Shown: positions 8,406 to 17,945, counted from the first letter of the stretch. The stretch is 64,000 nucleotides of DNA from Teichococcus vastitatis (GCF_003604215.1 NZ_QXGS01000002.1:310001-374000), one strand, 5' to 3'. The notes: generated by a model not told the origin, from the letters alone. Numbers and translations are program-made.

Positions 8406-9263
8406 TCACAGCTCCAGGCGCAGCGCGTTGCCGGAGGGATCATGCGCCGCCCATCCGCCGCCGGAGGGTTCCGCGGCCAGCAGCGCGGCGGCGGCACGGC
8501 GCTGCGCCGCCTCGCCCCTGGCCCGCAGCGACAGCCAGGCTAGGCCGCCCAGCCCCGCGGGACGGGTGCCGGCGCTGTGCCAGCCATTCACCGCCAGGTG
8601 GTGATGGTAGCCGCCGCTGGACAGGAAGCTGGCCTTCGGCAAGCGCTGCGTCACCTCCAGCCCCAGGGCACGATAGAAGGCCTCGGTGGCGGGGATGTCG
8701 CCGCCGCGCAGATGCACGTGGCCGATGCGGAACCCGGCCGCCGGGGGCGCGGCGCCCGGCGCCTCCGCCAGCAGGGCCGGTAGGTCCAGCCGCCGCGTCA
8801 CCATGGCCAATCCGCCGGCGGCCTCGCGCGGCCAGGCGTCGCGTGGATGGTCGGCATACACCTCGATGCCGTTGCCTTCCGGATCGGCGAGGTAGAGCGC
8901 GTCGCTGACGCCGTGAGCGGACGCGCCCTGCAGCCGGATGCCGAGTTCCAACGCGTGGCGCAGCCAGCCTGCCAGGGCGGCGCGGTCCGGCGCCAGGAAG
9001 GCGGTGTGGAACAGCCCCGGCTCGTCGCCGCGCTCCGCGCGGGACCCGGGTGCCGGGATCAGGCGCAGGCGGGCGGCCCGCAACTCGAAGCGCAGCGCTC
9101 CGGGCGCCGCATCGTCGGGCAGGGGCGGCACGCCGAGCAGCGCGGCGTAGAACCCGGCCAGCCGGTCGACGTCCCGCGCGGCCAGCGCCACGCCGGCGAC
9201 CGAGAGCGGTGCCGCCTCGGGCGGCGGGCCGGCGGCGGGGATGGCGGGGTTGTTGTTGGACAT
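8406..9263 (-). CDS. VOC (glyoxalase/dioxygenase superfamily) protein, CatE-like
   Basis: A 285-residue protein made of two VOC domains, about 20-140 and 175-285. Metal-ligand candidates are the His in LFHTAFL and the Glu in NGIEVYADHP of domain 1, and the His of IGHVHLRGGD and of GYYHHHL-like GGYHHHLAVNGWHS in domain 2. The overall pattern matches CatE-like catechol 2,3-dioxygenase homologues. The start MSNNNPAIP at 9261-9263 was chosen over an upstream in-frame ATG that adds 26 non-conserved residues. It diverges from the alpha/beta hydrolase gene across a gap with a perfect palindrome. The substrate is not known. Confidence 0.8.
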   Translation of the reverse strand: MSNNNPAIPAAGPPPEAAPLSVAGVALAARDVDRLAGFYAALLGVPPLPDDAAPGALRFELRAARLRLIPAPGSRAERGDEPGLFHTAFLAPDRAALAGWLRHALELGIRLQGASAHGVSDALYLADPEGNGIEVYADHPRDAWPREAAGGLAMVTRRLDLPALLAEAPGAAPPAAGFRIGHVHLRGGDIPATEAFYRALGLEVTQRLPKASFLSSGGYHHHLAVNGWHSAGTRPAGLGGLAWLSLRARGEAAQRRAAAALLAAEPSGGGWAAHDPSGNALRLEL

Positions 9264-9357
9264 GGCGGCCTCCGGTTCCAAGCCGGCATCATGGCGGGTG
9301 CCCCGTCCGGAGGGGAAATCCACGGCATGAAGCGCCGTCATTCATGACGCAAATGCC

Positions 9358-9374
9358 ATGTTGCACTGCAACAT
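9358..9374. promoter_or_regulatory. perfect 17-bp palindrome, candidate operator
   Basis: ATGTTGCACTGCAACAT is a perfect inverted repeat of 8-bp arms around one central C. It sits in the divergent gap between the VOC gene (start 9263) and the alpha/beta hydrolase gene (start 9445), well placed to act as an operator for a dimeric repressor on either side. The TGC/GCA core resembles operators reported for PhaR-type regulators of polyhydroxyalkanoate genes; that link is only suggestive. Confidence 0.5.
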
Positions 9375-9444
9375 CGTCCTGGCGCTGGGTGGGCGGGACC
9401 CGGTATTGTTGCGGCATGTATGTTCTCCCGCGGCTGCCCCGCTG

Positions 9445-10233
9445 ATGCCCGACGTTCTGCCGCCCTTGGCGCCGCCGGCCGTGCCGCTGCACTTCCCGGC
9501 CGCGTCGCCCGCCGCGGGATCCCCGACCCTGCTGTTCCTGCACGGCGCTGGTTGCGGCGCCTGGGTCTGGGACGAGGGCTTCGCCGCGCGCTGCGCCGCG
9601 GCCGGACTGGCCGGGCTGGCCCCGGATTTCACCCGCCGCCCCGGCGGGCGGGAAGCCGGCCTGTCGGACTACCTGGAGGAAGCGCGCCGCATCCTGCGCG
9701 GCGTCGGCGGCCCGGTGGTGCTGGTCGGCCATTCGCTCGGCGCGCTGGTGGCGCAGCGCCTGCTGCTGGAGCCGGAGGTGCGCGGCGCCGTTCTGCTGAC
9801 CCCGGCGCCGCCCGAGGGGCTGTGGCTGTCGGCGGCGCAGCTGGCGCTCGCCGATCCCTGCCTGTGGAGCGAGGCATCGCGGATGGACGCGCCGCCCGGC
9901 AGCGCCCCGCTGGAACTGGCCACCACCCTGTTCGGCGCCGGCATGCCGGAGGCCGAGGCGCATGGCTTCCTGGCCAGGATGGGCGGCGAGTCGCAGGCGG
10001 CGCTGCTGGAAGCGCAATGGCCGCAGCCGGTGCCGATGGGCTGGCTGCATGGCCGCCGCATGCTGGTTCTCGGCGCGGCGGAAGACCGGCTGATTACCCT
10101 GGACGCGGTGCATCGCTGCGCGCTGTGGCACGGCGTGACGGCCGAGATCCTGCCCGGCCGCGGCCATCTGCTGATGCTGGAGCCGGGCTGGGATGCCTTG
10201 GCCGACCGCATCATCCGCTGGGCCGCCGCCTGA
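9445..10233 (+). CDS. alpha/beta hydrolase
   Basis: A 262-residue alpha/beta hydrolase. It shows the oxyanion-hole strand LLFLHGAGCGAWVWD, the nucleophile elbow VGHSLGAL (Ser about 96), an acidic residue in VLGAAEDRLI and the catalytic His in LPGRGHLLMLEP. The ATG at 9445 (MPDVLPP) is preferred; an upstream ATG at 9358 is within the palindrome and would add a non-conserved tract. Similar proteins are annotated as generic hydrolases or esterases. The divergent neighbour is a VOC protein and the shared gap holds an operator-like palindrome, but the substrate cannot be deduced. Confidence 0.8.
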   Translation: MPDVLPPLAPPAVPLHFPAASPAAGSPTLLFLHGAGCGAWVWDEGFAARCAAAGLAGLAPDFTRRPGGREAGLSDYLEEARRILRGVGGPVVLVGHSLGALVAQRLLLEPEVRGAVLLTPAPPEGLWLSAAQLALADPCLWSEASRMDAPPGSAPLELATTLFGAGMPEAEAHGFLARMGGESQAALLEAQWPQPVPMGWLHGRRMLVLGAAEDRLITLDAVHRCALWHGVTAEILPGRGHLLMLEPGWDALADRIIRWAAA

Positions 10234-10286
10234 GGCGCGGCGCCCCGCCACGGCACGATGCCGCTCCGCGAGCAGGGCTGCCGCCG

Positions 10287-10727
10287 TCAGCCCGCGCCGG
10301 CTGAGGCGCCGTCTTCCGCCGCGCGGTCGCGCACAAAGGCCCGCCAATCGTGCTTGCGGGTGGCGGCGTGCCGCTCGCCGTTCGGCCGCTCGACATACAG
10401 CGTCAGCGCGCCCTTGGCCCACAGCCCGTCGAACAGCCGCTCATCCGACAGGGCGAGCGCGGCGCTGCGATGGAACACCTTGTCCTTCACCCGCGGCTGC
10501 ACCTTCCACAGCCACCAGACGATGCCGGCCGACATCAGCGCCATGCCGACATGGATGTTCACCAGCAGCATGCCGCCGATCGCCACCGTGATCAGCGCGA
10601 AGGGCCAGGGGATGTTCTCGGAATAGCGGTACACCGGGGAACCCGGCGTGTTCATCTTGCGGATGTGGATGCCGAGCTGGATGCGCTTCGTGTCGATCTG
10701 CTGCTGCAGAAGCTGGAACTCGTTCAT
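10287..10727 (-). CDS. hypothetical two-span membrane protein
   Basis: A 146-residue protein without a recognised family. It begins with a polar helix rich in Gln (MNEFQLLQQQIDTKRIQLG), then two adjoining hydrophobic segments (about residues 40-58 and 60-74) and a soluble C-terminal half with RVKDKVFHR and LTLYVERPNGE. The layout suggests a small inner-membrane protein with both ends on the same side. It follows yejF on the same strand with a 21-base gap, so it may be co-transcribed with the yej operon, but nothing links it functionally to transport. Confidence 0.6.
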   Translation of the reverse strand: MNEFQLLQQQIDTKRIQLGIHIRKMNTPGSPVYRYSENIPWPFALITVAIGGMLLVNIHVGMALMSAGIVWWLWKVQPRVKDKVFHRSAALALSDERLFDGLWAKGALTLYVERPNGERHAATRKHDWRAFVRDRAAEDGASAGAG

Positions 10728-10748
10728 GCCCTGGTGTTGCGTCCTGCC

Positions 10749-12341
10749 TTAAGCGGGCGCGCCGTCCGGAAAGGCGGCGCGCATCAGCGCCCTTGTATAG
10801 TCGGCCGCCGGCGCGCGCATCACCGCATCGGCATCCCCCGTCTCGACCACCATGCCACCCTTCAGCACCATGATGCGGTGCGCCATGGCGCGCACCACCC
10901 GCAGGTCGTGGCTGATGAACAGGTAGGCCAGCCGGTGTCTCGCCTGCAGGGCGCGCAGCAGATCGACCACCTGGGCCTGCACCGAGACGTCGAGTGCGCT
11001 GGTCGGCTCGTCCAGCACCAGCAGCCGTGGCTGCAGCACCAGGGCACGGGCGATGGCCACCCGCTGCCGCTGCCCGCCGGAGAATTCATGCGGGTAGCGC
11101 TGCGCCGTGGCGGGATCGAGCCCGACCTCCTCCAGCGCGGCGCTGACGCGCGCCTCCCGCGCCGCGCGGCCGAGTTGCGGCTCGTGCACCGCCAGCCCCT
11201 CGCCGACGATCTCCGCCACGCTCATGCGCGGCGACAGCGAGCCGTAGGGATCCTGGAACACGACCTGCATGCGCGAGCGCAGCGGTCGCAGCGCGGCGCG
11301 CGACAGGTGCTGGATCGGCTGCCCCTCGAAGCAGATGACGCCGTCGGCGCGTTCCAGCTGCAGCAAGGCGAGGCCGAGCGTGGTCTTGCCGCTGCCGCTC
11401 TCGCCCACCAGCCCCAGCGTCTCGCCCTGGCGCAGCTCGAGCGACACGCCGTCCACCGCCTTCACGGCGCCGACCTGGCGGCGCAGCAGGCCGCGACGGA
11501 TCGGAAAATGCACCCGCACCCCCTCGGCCTCCAGGATGCGCGGCGCGTCCGGCGCCACCGGCTCCGGGCGGCCGCGCGGCTCGGTGGCCAGCAGCATCCG
11601 GGTGTAGTCGTGGTGCGGCGCCGCCAGCACGGTCTGCGCCGGGCCCTGCTCCACCACCGCGCCGTGCCGCATCACCACCACGCCATCGGCATGGGCGCGC
11701 ACGATCGACAGGTCATGGGTGATCAGCAGCATCGCCATGTTGAGCCGCCGCTTCAACTCGTCCAGCAGGTCGAGGATCTGCGCCTGGATGGTCACGTCCA
11801 GCGCCGTGGTCGGCTCGTCGGCGATCAGCAGCTTCGGATCGTTGGCCAGCGCCGCCGCGATCATCACCCGCTGCCGCTGCCCGCCCGAGAGCTGGTGCGG
11901 AAAGGCATCCAGCCGTTCCTGCGGGTTGGGCAGGCCGGCGCGCTCCAGCAGCTCGACGATGCGGCCGCGCAGCGCCGCGCCGCGCAGCGGCTGGTGCAGC
12001 CGGATCGCCTCGCCCACCTGGCGCCCGATGCTGTGCAGCGGGTTCAGGCTGGTCATCGGCTCCTGGAACACCATGCCGGCGACGCCGCCGCGCAACCGGC
12101 GCAGCGCCTCCGGCGTGGCGCGCAGCACATCGGTGCCGTCCAGCAGGATGCGGCCCTTGGGGTTGCTGCCGGCGGAAGGCAGCAGCCGCAGGCAGGACAG
12201 TGCCGTGACGCTCTTGCCGCTGCCGGATTCGCCGACCAGCGCCACCGTTTCGCCCGGCCTGACGGCGAAGGACACGTTCCGCACCACGCTCTGGCCGCGA
12301 AAGGAGACGGACAGGTTCTCGACGCGCAGGATGTCGGTCAT
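10749..12341 (-). CDS. yejF: peptide ABC transporter ATPase with two nucleotide-binding domains
   Basis: A 530-residue fused ATPase. NBD1 (about 5-260) has Walker A GESGSGKSVTAL, signature LSGGQRQRV and Walker B LLIADEPTTALDVT. NBD2 (about 275-525) has GESGSGKTTLGLA, FSGGQRQRV and LLVLDEPTSALDVS. Each half ends with the oligopeptide-type C-terminal extension. This tandem arrangement is typical of YejF, which powers the YejABEF importer for peptides such as microcin C in E. coli. It is the last yej gene, 100 bases after yejE, with the same direction. Confidence 0.93.
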   Translation of the reverse strand: MTDILRVENLSVSFRGQSVVRNVSFAVRPGETVALVGESGSGKSVTALSCLRLLPSAGSNPKGRILLDGTDVLRATPEALRRLRGGVAGMVFQEPMTSLNPLHSIGRQVGEAIRLHQPLRGAALRGRIVELLERAGLPNPQERLDAFPHQLSGGQRQRVMIAAALANDPKLLIADEPTTALDVTIQAQILDLLDELKRRLNMAMLLITHDLSIVRAHADGVVVMRHGAVVEQGPAQTVLAAPHHDYTRMLLATEPRGRPEPVAPDAPRILEAEGVRVHFPIRRGLLRRQVGAVKAVDGVSLELRQGETLGLVGESGSGKTTLGLALLQLERADGVICFEGQPIQHLSRAALRPLRSRMQVVFQDPYGSLSPRMSVAEIVGEGLAVHEPQLGRAAREARVSAALEEVGLDPATAQRYPHEFSGGQRQRVAIARALVLQPRLLVLDEPTSALDVSVQAQVVDLLRALQARHRLAYLFISHDLRVVRAMAHRIMVLKGGMVVETGDADAVMRAPAADYTRALMRAAFPDGAPA

Positions 12342-12441
12342 GCGCCGGGCGTTCCGCCTCTGGCCGCCCGGGCGGCGGCGTCCACGGGCGGGATCGGCGC
12401 CAGGGCCGCCCGGGCAGCCCGCCGGTCACGGCGCCGGGCGG

Positions 12442-13476
12442 TCACGTCGAGCCTCCCGGCAGCTTGCGCGGATCAAACGCGTCCCGCACCGCCTCCCCCA
12501 CGAAGATCAGCAGCGTCAGCACGCCACCCAGCACCACGAAGGCAGTGATGCCGAGCCAGGGCGCCTGGAGGTTGTTCTTGCCCTGGCTGACCAGCTCGCC
12601 CAGCGACGGGGAGCCCGGCGGCAGGCCGAAGCCCAGGAAATCGAGCGAGGCCAGGATGGTGACCGAGCCGGACAGCAGAAAGGGCAGAAAGGTCAGCGTG
12701 GCCACCATGGCGTTGGGCAGGATGTGGCGCCACATCACGCGGCCGTCCGACACGCCCAGCGCCTTGGCGGCGCGCACGTAGTCGAGGTTGCGGCCGCGCA
12801 GGAACTCGGCCCGCACCACGCCGGTCAGCGACATCCAGGAAAACAGCAGCAGAAACACCAGCAGGGTCCAGAAGCCCGGCTCGATCACGCTGGCCAGGAT
12901 GATCAGCAGGAACAGCTGCGGCATGCCCGACCAGATCTCGATGAAGCGCTGGAAGCCGAGATCCACCCAGCCGCCGTAATAGCCCTGCACCGCCCCCGCC
13001 GCGACGCCGATGACCGAGGAGGCGAGGGTGAGGGCGAAGCCGAACAGCACCGAGATGCGGAAACCGTAGATCACCCGCGCCAGCACGTCCCGCGCCTGGT
13101 CGTCGGTGCCGAGCGGGTTCTGCCAGGAGGGCGGGGAAGGCGCCGGCCGGCCGAGGTCGCGGATGATGGTGTCGTAGCGGTAGGGCAGCGGCGGCCACAG
13201 CACCCAGCCATCCCGGGCCGCGATCTCCTCCTGCAGGGTGGGATCGCGCCAGATGGCGGTGGTGGGGAAGCCGTCCTCGATGATGTCGCTTTCGGCGTAT
13301 TCCACCGCGACGGGAACGAACCAGCGGTCGCCCACCTTGGCCAGCAGCGGGCGGTCATTGGCGATCAGCTCGGCGAACAGGCAGAGCAGGAACAGCACGA
13401 GAAAGATCCACATCGACCACCAGCCGCGCCGGTTGGCACGGAAATTCGCCAGGCGCCGCCGCGTGATCGGGCGCAT
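12442..13476 (-). CDS. yejE: peptide ABC transporter permease YejE
   Basis: A 344-residue inner-membrane permease of the oligopeptide (DppC/OppC) type. After a cytoplasmic start ([18 protein letters not shown]) comes the first span (about 20-38), a periplasmic region of about 95 residues ending with NPLGTDDQARDVLARVIYGF, then five more spans. The EAA loop is at residues about 245-265 (ARAAKALGVSDGRVMWRHIL region) and LDFLGFGLPPGSPSLGELV is typical of the family. The start ATG at 13474-13476 overlaps the yejB stop by one base (TGATG), so translation is coupled. Confidence 0.94.
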   Translation of the reverse strand: MRPITRRRLANFRANRRGWWSMWIFLVLFLLCLFAELIANDRPLLAKVGDRWFVPVAVEYAESDIIEDGFPTTAIWRDPTLQEEIAARDGWVLWPPLPYRYDTIIRDLGRPAPSPPSWQNPLGTDDQARDVLARVIYGFRISVLFGFALTLASSVIGVAAGAVQGYYGGWVDLGFQRFIEIWSGMPQLFLLIILASVIEPGFWTLLVFLLLFSWMSLTGVVRAEFLRGRNLDYVRAAKALGVSDGRVMWRHILPNAMVATLTFLPFLLSGSVTILASLDFLGFGLPPGSPSLGELVSQGKNNLQAPWLGITAFVVLGGVLTLLIFVGEAVRDAFDPRKLPGGST

Positions 13477-14582
13477 CAGCGGCGCGCCTCGAAATCGATG
13501 CGCGGGTCGATCAGCGTGTAGGTGACGTCGCCCACGATCTGCATCACGAGGCCGAGCAGGGTGAACAGGTAGAGCGTGCCGAACATGATCGGGTAGTCGC
13601 GCCGGATCGCCGCCTCGAAGCCGAGCAGGCCGAGCCCGTCGAGCGAGAACACGATCTCCACCAGCAGCGCGCCGGTGAACAGGATGCCGACGAAGGCGGC
13701 AGGAAAGCCGGCGACGATCAGCAGCATGGCATTGCGGAAGACGTGGCCGTAGAGCACGCGGTTCTCGTCCGCCCCCTTGGCGCGGGCGGTCAGCACGTAT
13801 TGCTTGCCGATCTCCTCCAGAAAGGAATTCTTGGTCAGCATGGTCAGCCCGGCGAAGCCGCCGATCACCAGTGCCAGCGTCGGCAGCGCCATGTGCCAGA
13901 GGTAATCGGCCGCCTGCCGCCAGAACGGCCAGTCGGCGCTGCCGGAGGATGACAGGCCGCGCAGCGGAAACACCTGCAGGAAGGAGCCGCCGGCGAACAG
14001 CACCACCAGCAGGATGGCGAACAGGAAGCCCGGCACCGCATAGCCCACCAGCACCACGCCGGAGGTCCAGGCATCGAAGCGCGATCCGTCCCGCACCGCC
14101 TTGCGGATGCCCAAGGGAATGGAGACGAGGTAGATGATCAGCGTCGACCACAAGCCGAGGCTGACCGAAACGGGCAGCTTCTCCAGCAGCAGGTCGATGA
14201 CGCGCCGGCCCTGGAACAGGCTTTCGCCGAAATCAAAGGACAGGTAGCCCTTCAGCATGATCCAGAAGCGCTCATGCGCCGGCTTGTCGAAGCCGAAGGT
14301 GCGCTCGATCTCGGCCACCACGGCGGGATCGAGGCCCCGCGCGCCGCGGTAATTATTGGCCGGGCCACCCTCGCCGCCCATGCCGCCCTGCCGCTGGGTG
14401 AACTCGCCCTGGCCTTCTCCCGACACGCGGCCGACCACGCTGCCGCCCTGGCCGCGCAGCTCGGCCAGCATCTGCTCCACCGGCCCGCCGGGGGCGAACT
14501 GCACCACCACGAAGTTGATCAGGATGATGCCGAACAGCGTCGGCACCAGCAGCGCCAGGCGCCGGAGCAGATAGGCGCCCAT
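13476..14582 (-). CDS. yejB: peptide ABC transporter permease YejB
   Basis: A 368-residue permease of the DppB/OppB class. The N-terminal span [19 protein letters not shown] is followed by [18 protein letters not shown] glycine-rich loop (about 45-75) of the kind seen in YejB lies before the core. The EAA region is [20 protein letters not shown], followed by [12 protein letters not shown]. Six spans are expected. The gene lies 33 bases downstream of yejA and overlaps yejE by one base. It forms the membrane channel with YejE. Confidence 0.94.
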   Translation of the reverse strand: MGAYLLRRLALLVPTLFGIILINFVVVQFAPGGPVEQMLAELRGQGGSVVGRVSGEGQGEFTQRQGGMGGEGGPANNYRGARGLDPAVVAEIERTFGFDKPAHERFWIMLKGYLSFDFGESLFQGRRVIDLLLEKLPVSVSLGLWSTLIIYLVSIPLGIRKAVRDGSRFDAWTSGVVLVGYAVPGFLFAILLVVLFAGGSFLQVFPLRGLSSSGSADWPFWRQAADYLWHMALPTLALVIGGFAGLTMLTKNSFLEEIGKQYVLTARAKGADENRVLYGHVFRNAMLLIVAGFPAAFVGILFTGALLVEIVFSLDGLGLLGFEAAIRRDYPIMFGTLYLFTLLGLVMQIVGDVTYTLIDPRIDFEARR

Positions 14583-14615
14583 GCGCTACAGCCTTCCCGC
14601 CTGAACCGGCCGCAT

Positions 14616-16496
14616 CTAGTTGGCGGTGCTCCGGTCGGCCGGCAGCGCCCGGTCGCGCGCCGGGTCCACCCACCAGCTCTGGATGTCCAGCGCATAGCGC
14701 GGGTTCTTCTCGGGGTGGCCGAACTTGTCCCACCAGGCGAGGCGGAAGAAGCGGCTGTGCCAGTGCGGGATCACGTAATGGCCCCAGAGCAGCACGCGGT
14801 CCAGCGCGCGGGTGCGGTCGATCAGCGCCTGCCGGTCGGGGGCGGAGACCACCAGTTCCACCAGAGCGTCCACGATCGGGTCGCTGATGCCGATGGTGTT
14901 GCGGCTGCCCGGTTCCTTGGCCTTGGCCGAGCTCCAGAAGTCGCGCTGCTCATTGCCGGGGGAGAGGCTCTGCGGAAACACCTCGGTGGTCATGTCGTAG
15001 TCGAAGCTGTCCATCCGCACCTGGTACTGCGCCGGGTCCACGGTGCGCGGCCGCGCCTCGATGCCGAGCCGCTGCAGCGCCTGGATGTAGGGCAGCGCGA
15101 CGCGCTCGAAGGTGGGGCCGTTCATCAGGATCTCGAAGCTGAAGGGCTCGTTCCGGTCGTTGACCAGGCGGCGCTCCTTCACCGTCCAGCCGGCCTCGCG
15201 CAGCAGGGTCAGCGCCCGGCGCGCATTTTCCCGGTTGCTGTTGCTGCCATCCGAGGCGGGCACGCGGAACTCGGAGGTGAACAGCGATTCCGGCAACCGC
15301 CCGCGGAAGGCGGACAGCACCATCAGCTCGCCCTCGGACGGCAGGCCGGTGGCCGCCAGCTCGGAATTGGAGAAATAGGAGGTGGTGCGCGTGTAGGAGC
15401 CGTAGAACAGGTTGGCGTTCATCCACTCGAAGTCGAACATCAACCCGAGCGCCTCGCGCACCCTCACATCCTGGAACATCGGCCGGCGCAGGTTCATGGC
15501 GAAGCCCTGCATGCCGGTCGGCAATTCGTGGCGGATCTCCTCCCGCTTCACGCGGCCGGAGCGCACGGCGGGAAAGTCGTAGGCGGTGGCCCAGTCCTTG
15601 GCCACGTTCTCGGTGCGCAGGTCGATCTGCCCGGCCTTGAAGGCTTCCAGCGCCACGGTGGTGTCGCGGTAATATTCGTAGCGCATCACGTCGACGTTGT
15701 GGGTGCCCTTCCGAGTCGGCAGGTCGCGCGCCCAGTAATCCTCGACGCGGCGATAGGTGATGCTGCGCCCCGGCTCGAAGCCGTCGATCCGGTAGGCGCC
15801 GGAGCCGAGCGGCACCTCGAGCCCGGGCTGGGCGAAATCCTTGCCCGCCCACCAGTGCTGCGGCAGCACCGGCATCTGGCCCAGGATCTGCGCCAGCTCG
15901 CGGTTCTCATTGCCGGAAAAGCGGAATGCCACGCGGTGGTCGCCTTCCGCCACCACCTCGGCCACGTCGCCCCAATAGGCACGGTAGAAGGGGCGGCCGC
16001 TCTGCCGCAGCGTGTTGAAGGTCCAGACCACGTCGCCGGCGGTGATCGGCCGGCCATCATGCCAGCGGGCCTTTTCATTGAGAATGAAGGTGACGCCGCG
16101 GCCGTCGCGGGGAAGCTCGGCCATGGTGGCGATGTGGCCGTATTCGGTGGAAGCCTCGTCGCCGCTCGGCACCATCAGCGTGTCGTAGATCAGCGTGGTT
16201 CCGACGCCCGGCGTGCCGCGCAGGATGTAGGGATTGAAGCTGTCGAAGCTGCCCAGCGCCGTCAGCGTCATGCTGCCGCCTTTGGGGGCGTCGGGGTTGA
16301 CCCAGGGCCAGTGCTTGAAGTCGGCCGGCAGGGCGGGCTCGCCCAGCAGCGACAGGGCATGGGTGCGGCGCGGCGCCTCGGCCGGGGCCGGGCCGGCGGG
16401 CGCGGAGGGGGGAGCCGGGGCCTGCGCCCAGGCGCGGGTCAGCATGGAGCCCGGGACAAGGGCAAGGCCGGAGGCCATCAGGTGTCGGCGGCGCAT
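14616..16496 (-). CDS. yejA: peptide ABC transporter substrate-binding protein YejA
   Basis: A 626-residue periplasmic SBP family 5 protein. The signal sequence is twin-arginine-like (MRRRHLMASGLALVPGS), with cleavage likely after AWAQ near residue 25. Then HALSLLGEPALPADFKHWPW and NPDAPKGGSMTL match the usual start of mature YejA proteins. The GKARWHDGRP-type segment (EKARWHDGRPITAGDVVW), typical of SBP_bac_5, is at about residue 140. It is the first gene of yejABEF and should capture peptides for YejBEF. About 80 bases separate it from the hisN end. Confidence 0.93.
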   Translation of the reverse strand: MRRRHLMASGLALVPGSMLTRAWAQAPAPPSAPAGPAPAEAPRRTHALSLLGEPALPADFKHWPWVNPDAPKGGSMTLTALGSFDSFNPYILRGTPGVGTTLIYDTLMVPSGDEASTEYGHIATMAELPRDGRGVTFILNEKARWHDGRPITAGDVVWTFNTLRQSGRPFYRAYWGDVAEVVAEGDHRVAFRFSGNENRELAQILGQMPVLPQHWWAGKDFAQPGLEVPLGSGAYRIDGFEPGRSITYRRVEDYWARDLPTRKGTHNVDVMRYEYYRDTTVALEAFKAGQIDLRTENVAKDWATAYDFPAVRSGRVKREEIRHELPTGMQGFAMNLRRPMFQDVRVREALGLMFDFEWMNANLFYGSYTRTTSYFSNSELAATGLPSEGELMVLSAFRGRLPESLFTSEFRVPASDGSNSNRENARRALTLLREAGWTVKERRLVNDRNEPFSFEILMNGPTFERVALPYIQALQRLGIEARPRTVDPAQYQVRMDSFDYDMTTEVFPQSLSPGNEQRDFWSSAKAKEPGSRNTIGISDPIVDALVELVVSAPDRQALIDRTRALDRVLLWGHYVIPHWHSRFFRLAWWDKFGHPEKNPRYALDIQSWWVDPARDRALPADRSTAN

Positions 16497-16576
16497 GGTT
16501 CCTAGGATGAGGGTTCAGCCCCGCCGCGACAACCATCCCGTGGTGGCGCTTGCGTTTTGCAATGTGCCGTTTGCGC

Positions 16577-17347
16577 TCAACCCAGCAGCGCCACCGCTTC
16601 CGGCAGCAGCGCGCGGTCACCGACCGCGATCACTTGGCCTGGCCCGTCGAGCCGCAGGGGCTGACCCTGCCAGTCGGTCATGGCGCCGCCGGCGGCCTCC
16701 ACCACCGGCGCCAGCGCCGCCCAGTCCCAGGGCTTGAGGTCGGATTCCACCACGATGTCGATCAGGCCGAGGGCCAGTAGGCCGTAGCTGTAGCAATCGC
16801 CGCCCCAGGTGGCGCGGCGGCAGGCCCGCTGCAGCCGGGCGAAGCGCGGCGCCTCCGCCGACGTGAACATCTCGTGACTGGTGCAGGACAGCTCGGCCTC
16901 GGCCAGGGTGGCGCAGGGGCGGGTGCCCGGGGTTCCGCCCATCGCGCCGCGAAACCGCAGCGCCTCCCCCTGCGCGCCGATCCAGCGCTCCCCCGTGGCG
17001 GGCTGGTCGATCAACCCCAGCACCGGGCGGCCGCCCCGCATCAGCCCGATCAGCGTGCCGAAGAGGGGACGGCCGGTGACAAAGGCGCGGGTGCCATCGA
17101 TCGGGTCCACCACCCAGACATACTCGGCATCCGGACGATCGGCACCGTATTCCTCGCCGATCACGCCATGGCCGGGGAAGCGCGCGGCCAGCAGGGCGCG
17201 GATGCTGCGTTCGGCGGCGCGGTCGGCCTCGGTCACCGGGCTGGCATCGCCCTTGGCCTCGACCAGCAGGGGCGAACGAAAAAGGGGGCGGATCGCCGCC
17301 CCCGCCGCATCGGCCGCCGCCTCGGCGGCGGCGATGAGGTCGCGCAT
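16577..17347 (-). CDS. hisN: histidinol-phosphatase, inositol monophosphatase family
   Basis: A 256-residue metal-dependent phosphatase. Motifs are EADRAAERSIR, the metal-binding Glu in IGEEYG, WVVDPIDGTRAFVTGRPLF (Asp-x-Ile-Asp-Gly-Thr) and the second site WDWAALAPVVEAAGG. The TRAFVTG continuation is characteristic of HisN-type histidinol-phosphate phosphatases rather than plain inositol monophosphatases. It would dephosphorylate L-histidinol phosphate in histidine synthesis, complementing the his genes at 55-58 kb. The ATG at 17345-17347 overlaps the cytochrome stop (TGATG), which fixes the start; an upstream in-frame extension lies inside the cytochrome gene. Confidence 0.88.
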   Translation of the reverse strand: MRDLIAAAEAAADAAGAAIRPLFRSPLLVEAKGDASPVTEADRAAERSIRALLAARFPGHGVIGEEYGADRPDAEYVWVVDPIDGTRAFVTGRPLFGTLIGLMRGGRPVLGLIDQPATGERWIGAQGEALRFRGAMGGTPGTRPCATLAEAELSCTSHEMFTSAEAPRFARLQRACRRATWGGDCYSYGLLALGLIDIVVESDLKPWDWAALAPVVEAAGGAMTDWQGQPLRLDGPGQVIAVGDRALLPEAVALLG

Positions 17348-17883
17348 CACGGCAGCGGCTGCGGGCTGTCCGACAGGGAGCGGAGATAGGCGATCACGTC
17401 CGCGCGCTGCTTCACGTCGCGGATGCCGGCAAAGGCCATTCGGGTGCCGCGAATGGCACGGGCCGGAGCGGCCAGGAACGCGTTCAACGCCTCGTAATCC
17501 CACGGCTTGTCGGCCAGCGCCTTCATCGCGGGGGAATAGTTGAAATTGTCCAGATGCGCATGGTGGTTGCCCACCACGCCATACAGGTTCGGCCCGACCT
17601 TGTTGGCACCGCCCTGTTCAAAGGAATGGCAGGACGAACACAGCCGCCCCGCGGCCTGGCGGCCGGTATCGGCGCTGGCGGCGGCCAGCAACGGCGACAC
17701 CGGTTCGAGCTGCGGCTCGGCGGCCGGGGCGGCGCCCGGCGTCTCGCCCACGCCTTCAATGGTGATCGCGGTCTTTTCCAGGGGCTTCGGGTGAATCACC
17801 GTTTCGCCCACAAAGCCTGCCACCATGAACACGACGCCCGCCGTCAGTACGGCCGCGAACGCCTTGTTAACCTCCAAGCTCAT
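17347..17883 (-). CDS. membrane-anchored c-type cytochrome (class I)
   Basis: A 178-residue protein with one N-terminal anchor (about residues 8-25, AFAAVLTAGVVFMVAGFVG), a Pro/Ala-rich linker and a class I cytochrome c domain. The heme site is CSSCH (about residue 82), followed by NKVGPNLYGVVG, and the axial Met is in RGTRMAFAGI. This matches CycM/c552-like cytochromes that carry electrons to terminal oxidases in alphaproteobacteria. It diverges from pheA across 179 bases and is translationally coupled to hisN, a pairing without an obvious functional link. Confidence 0.88.
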   Translation of the reverse strand: MSLEVNKAFAAVLTAGVVFMVAGFVGETVIHPKPLEKTAITIEGVGETPGAAPAAEPQLEPVSPLLAAASADTGRQAAGRLCSSCHSFEQGGANKVGPNLYGVVGNHHAHLDNFNYSPAMKALADKPWDYEALNAFLAAPARAIRGTRMAFAGIRDVKQRADVIAYLRSLSDSPQPLP

Positions 17884-17945
17884 GCTGCAGACCCCATCCC
17901 TGAACTCAGCCCGGCCACGGTCCCGGATTGGACCCGCGGGCGCAT

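Noticed and set aside
10350-12548. A 732-codon plus-strand frame opposite yejF
   Set aside because: Antisense shadow of the duplicated ATPase domains.
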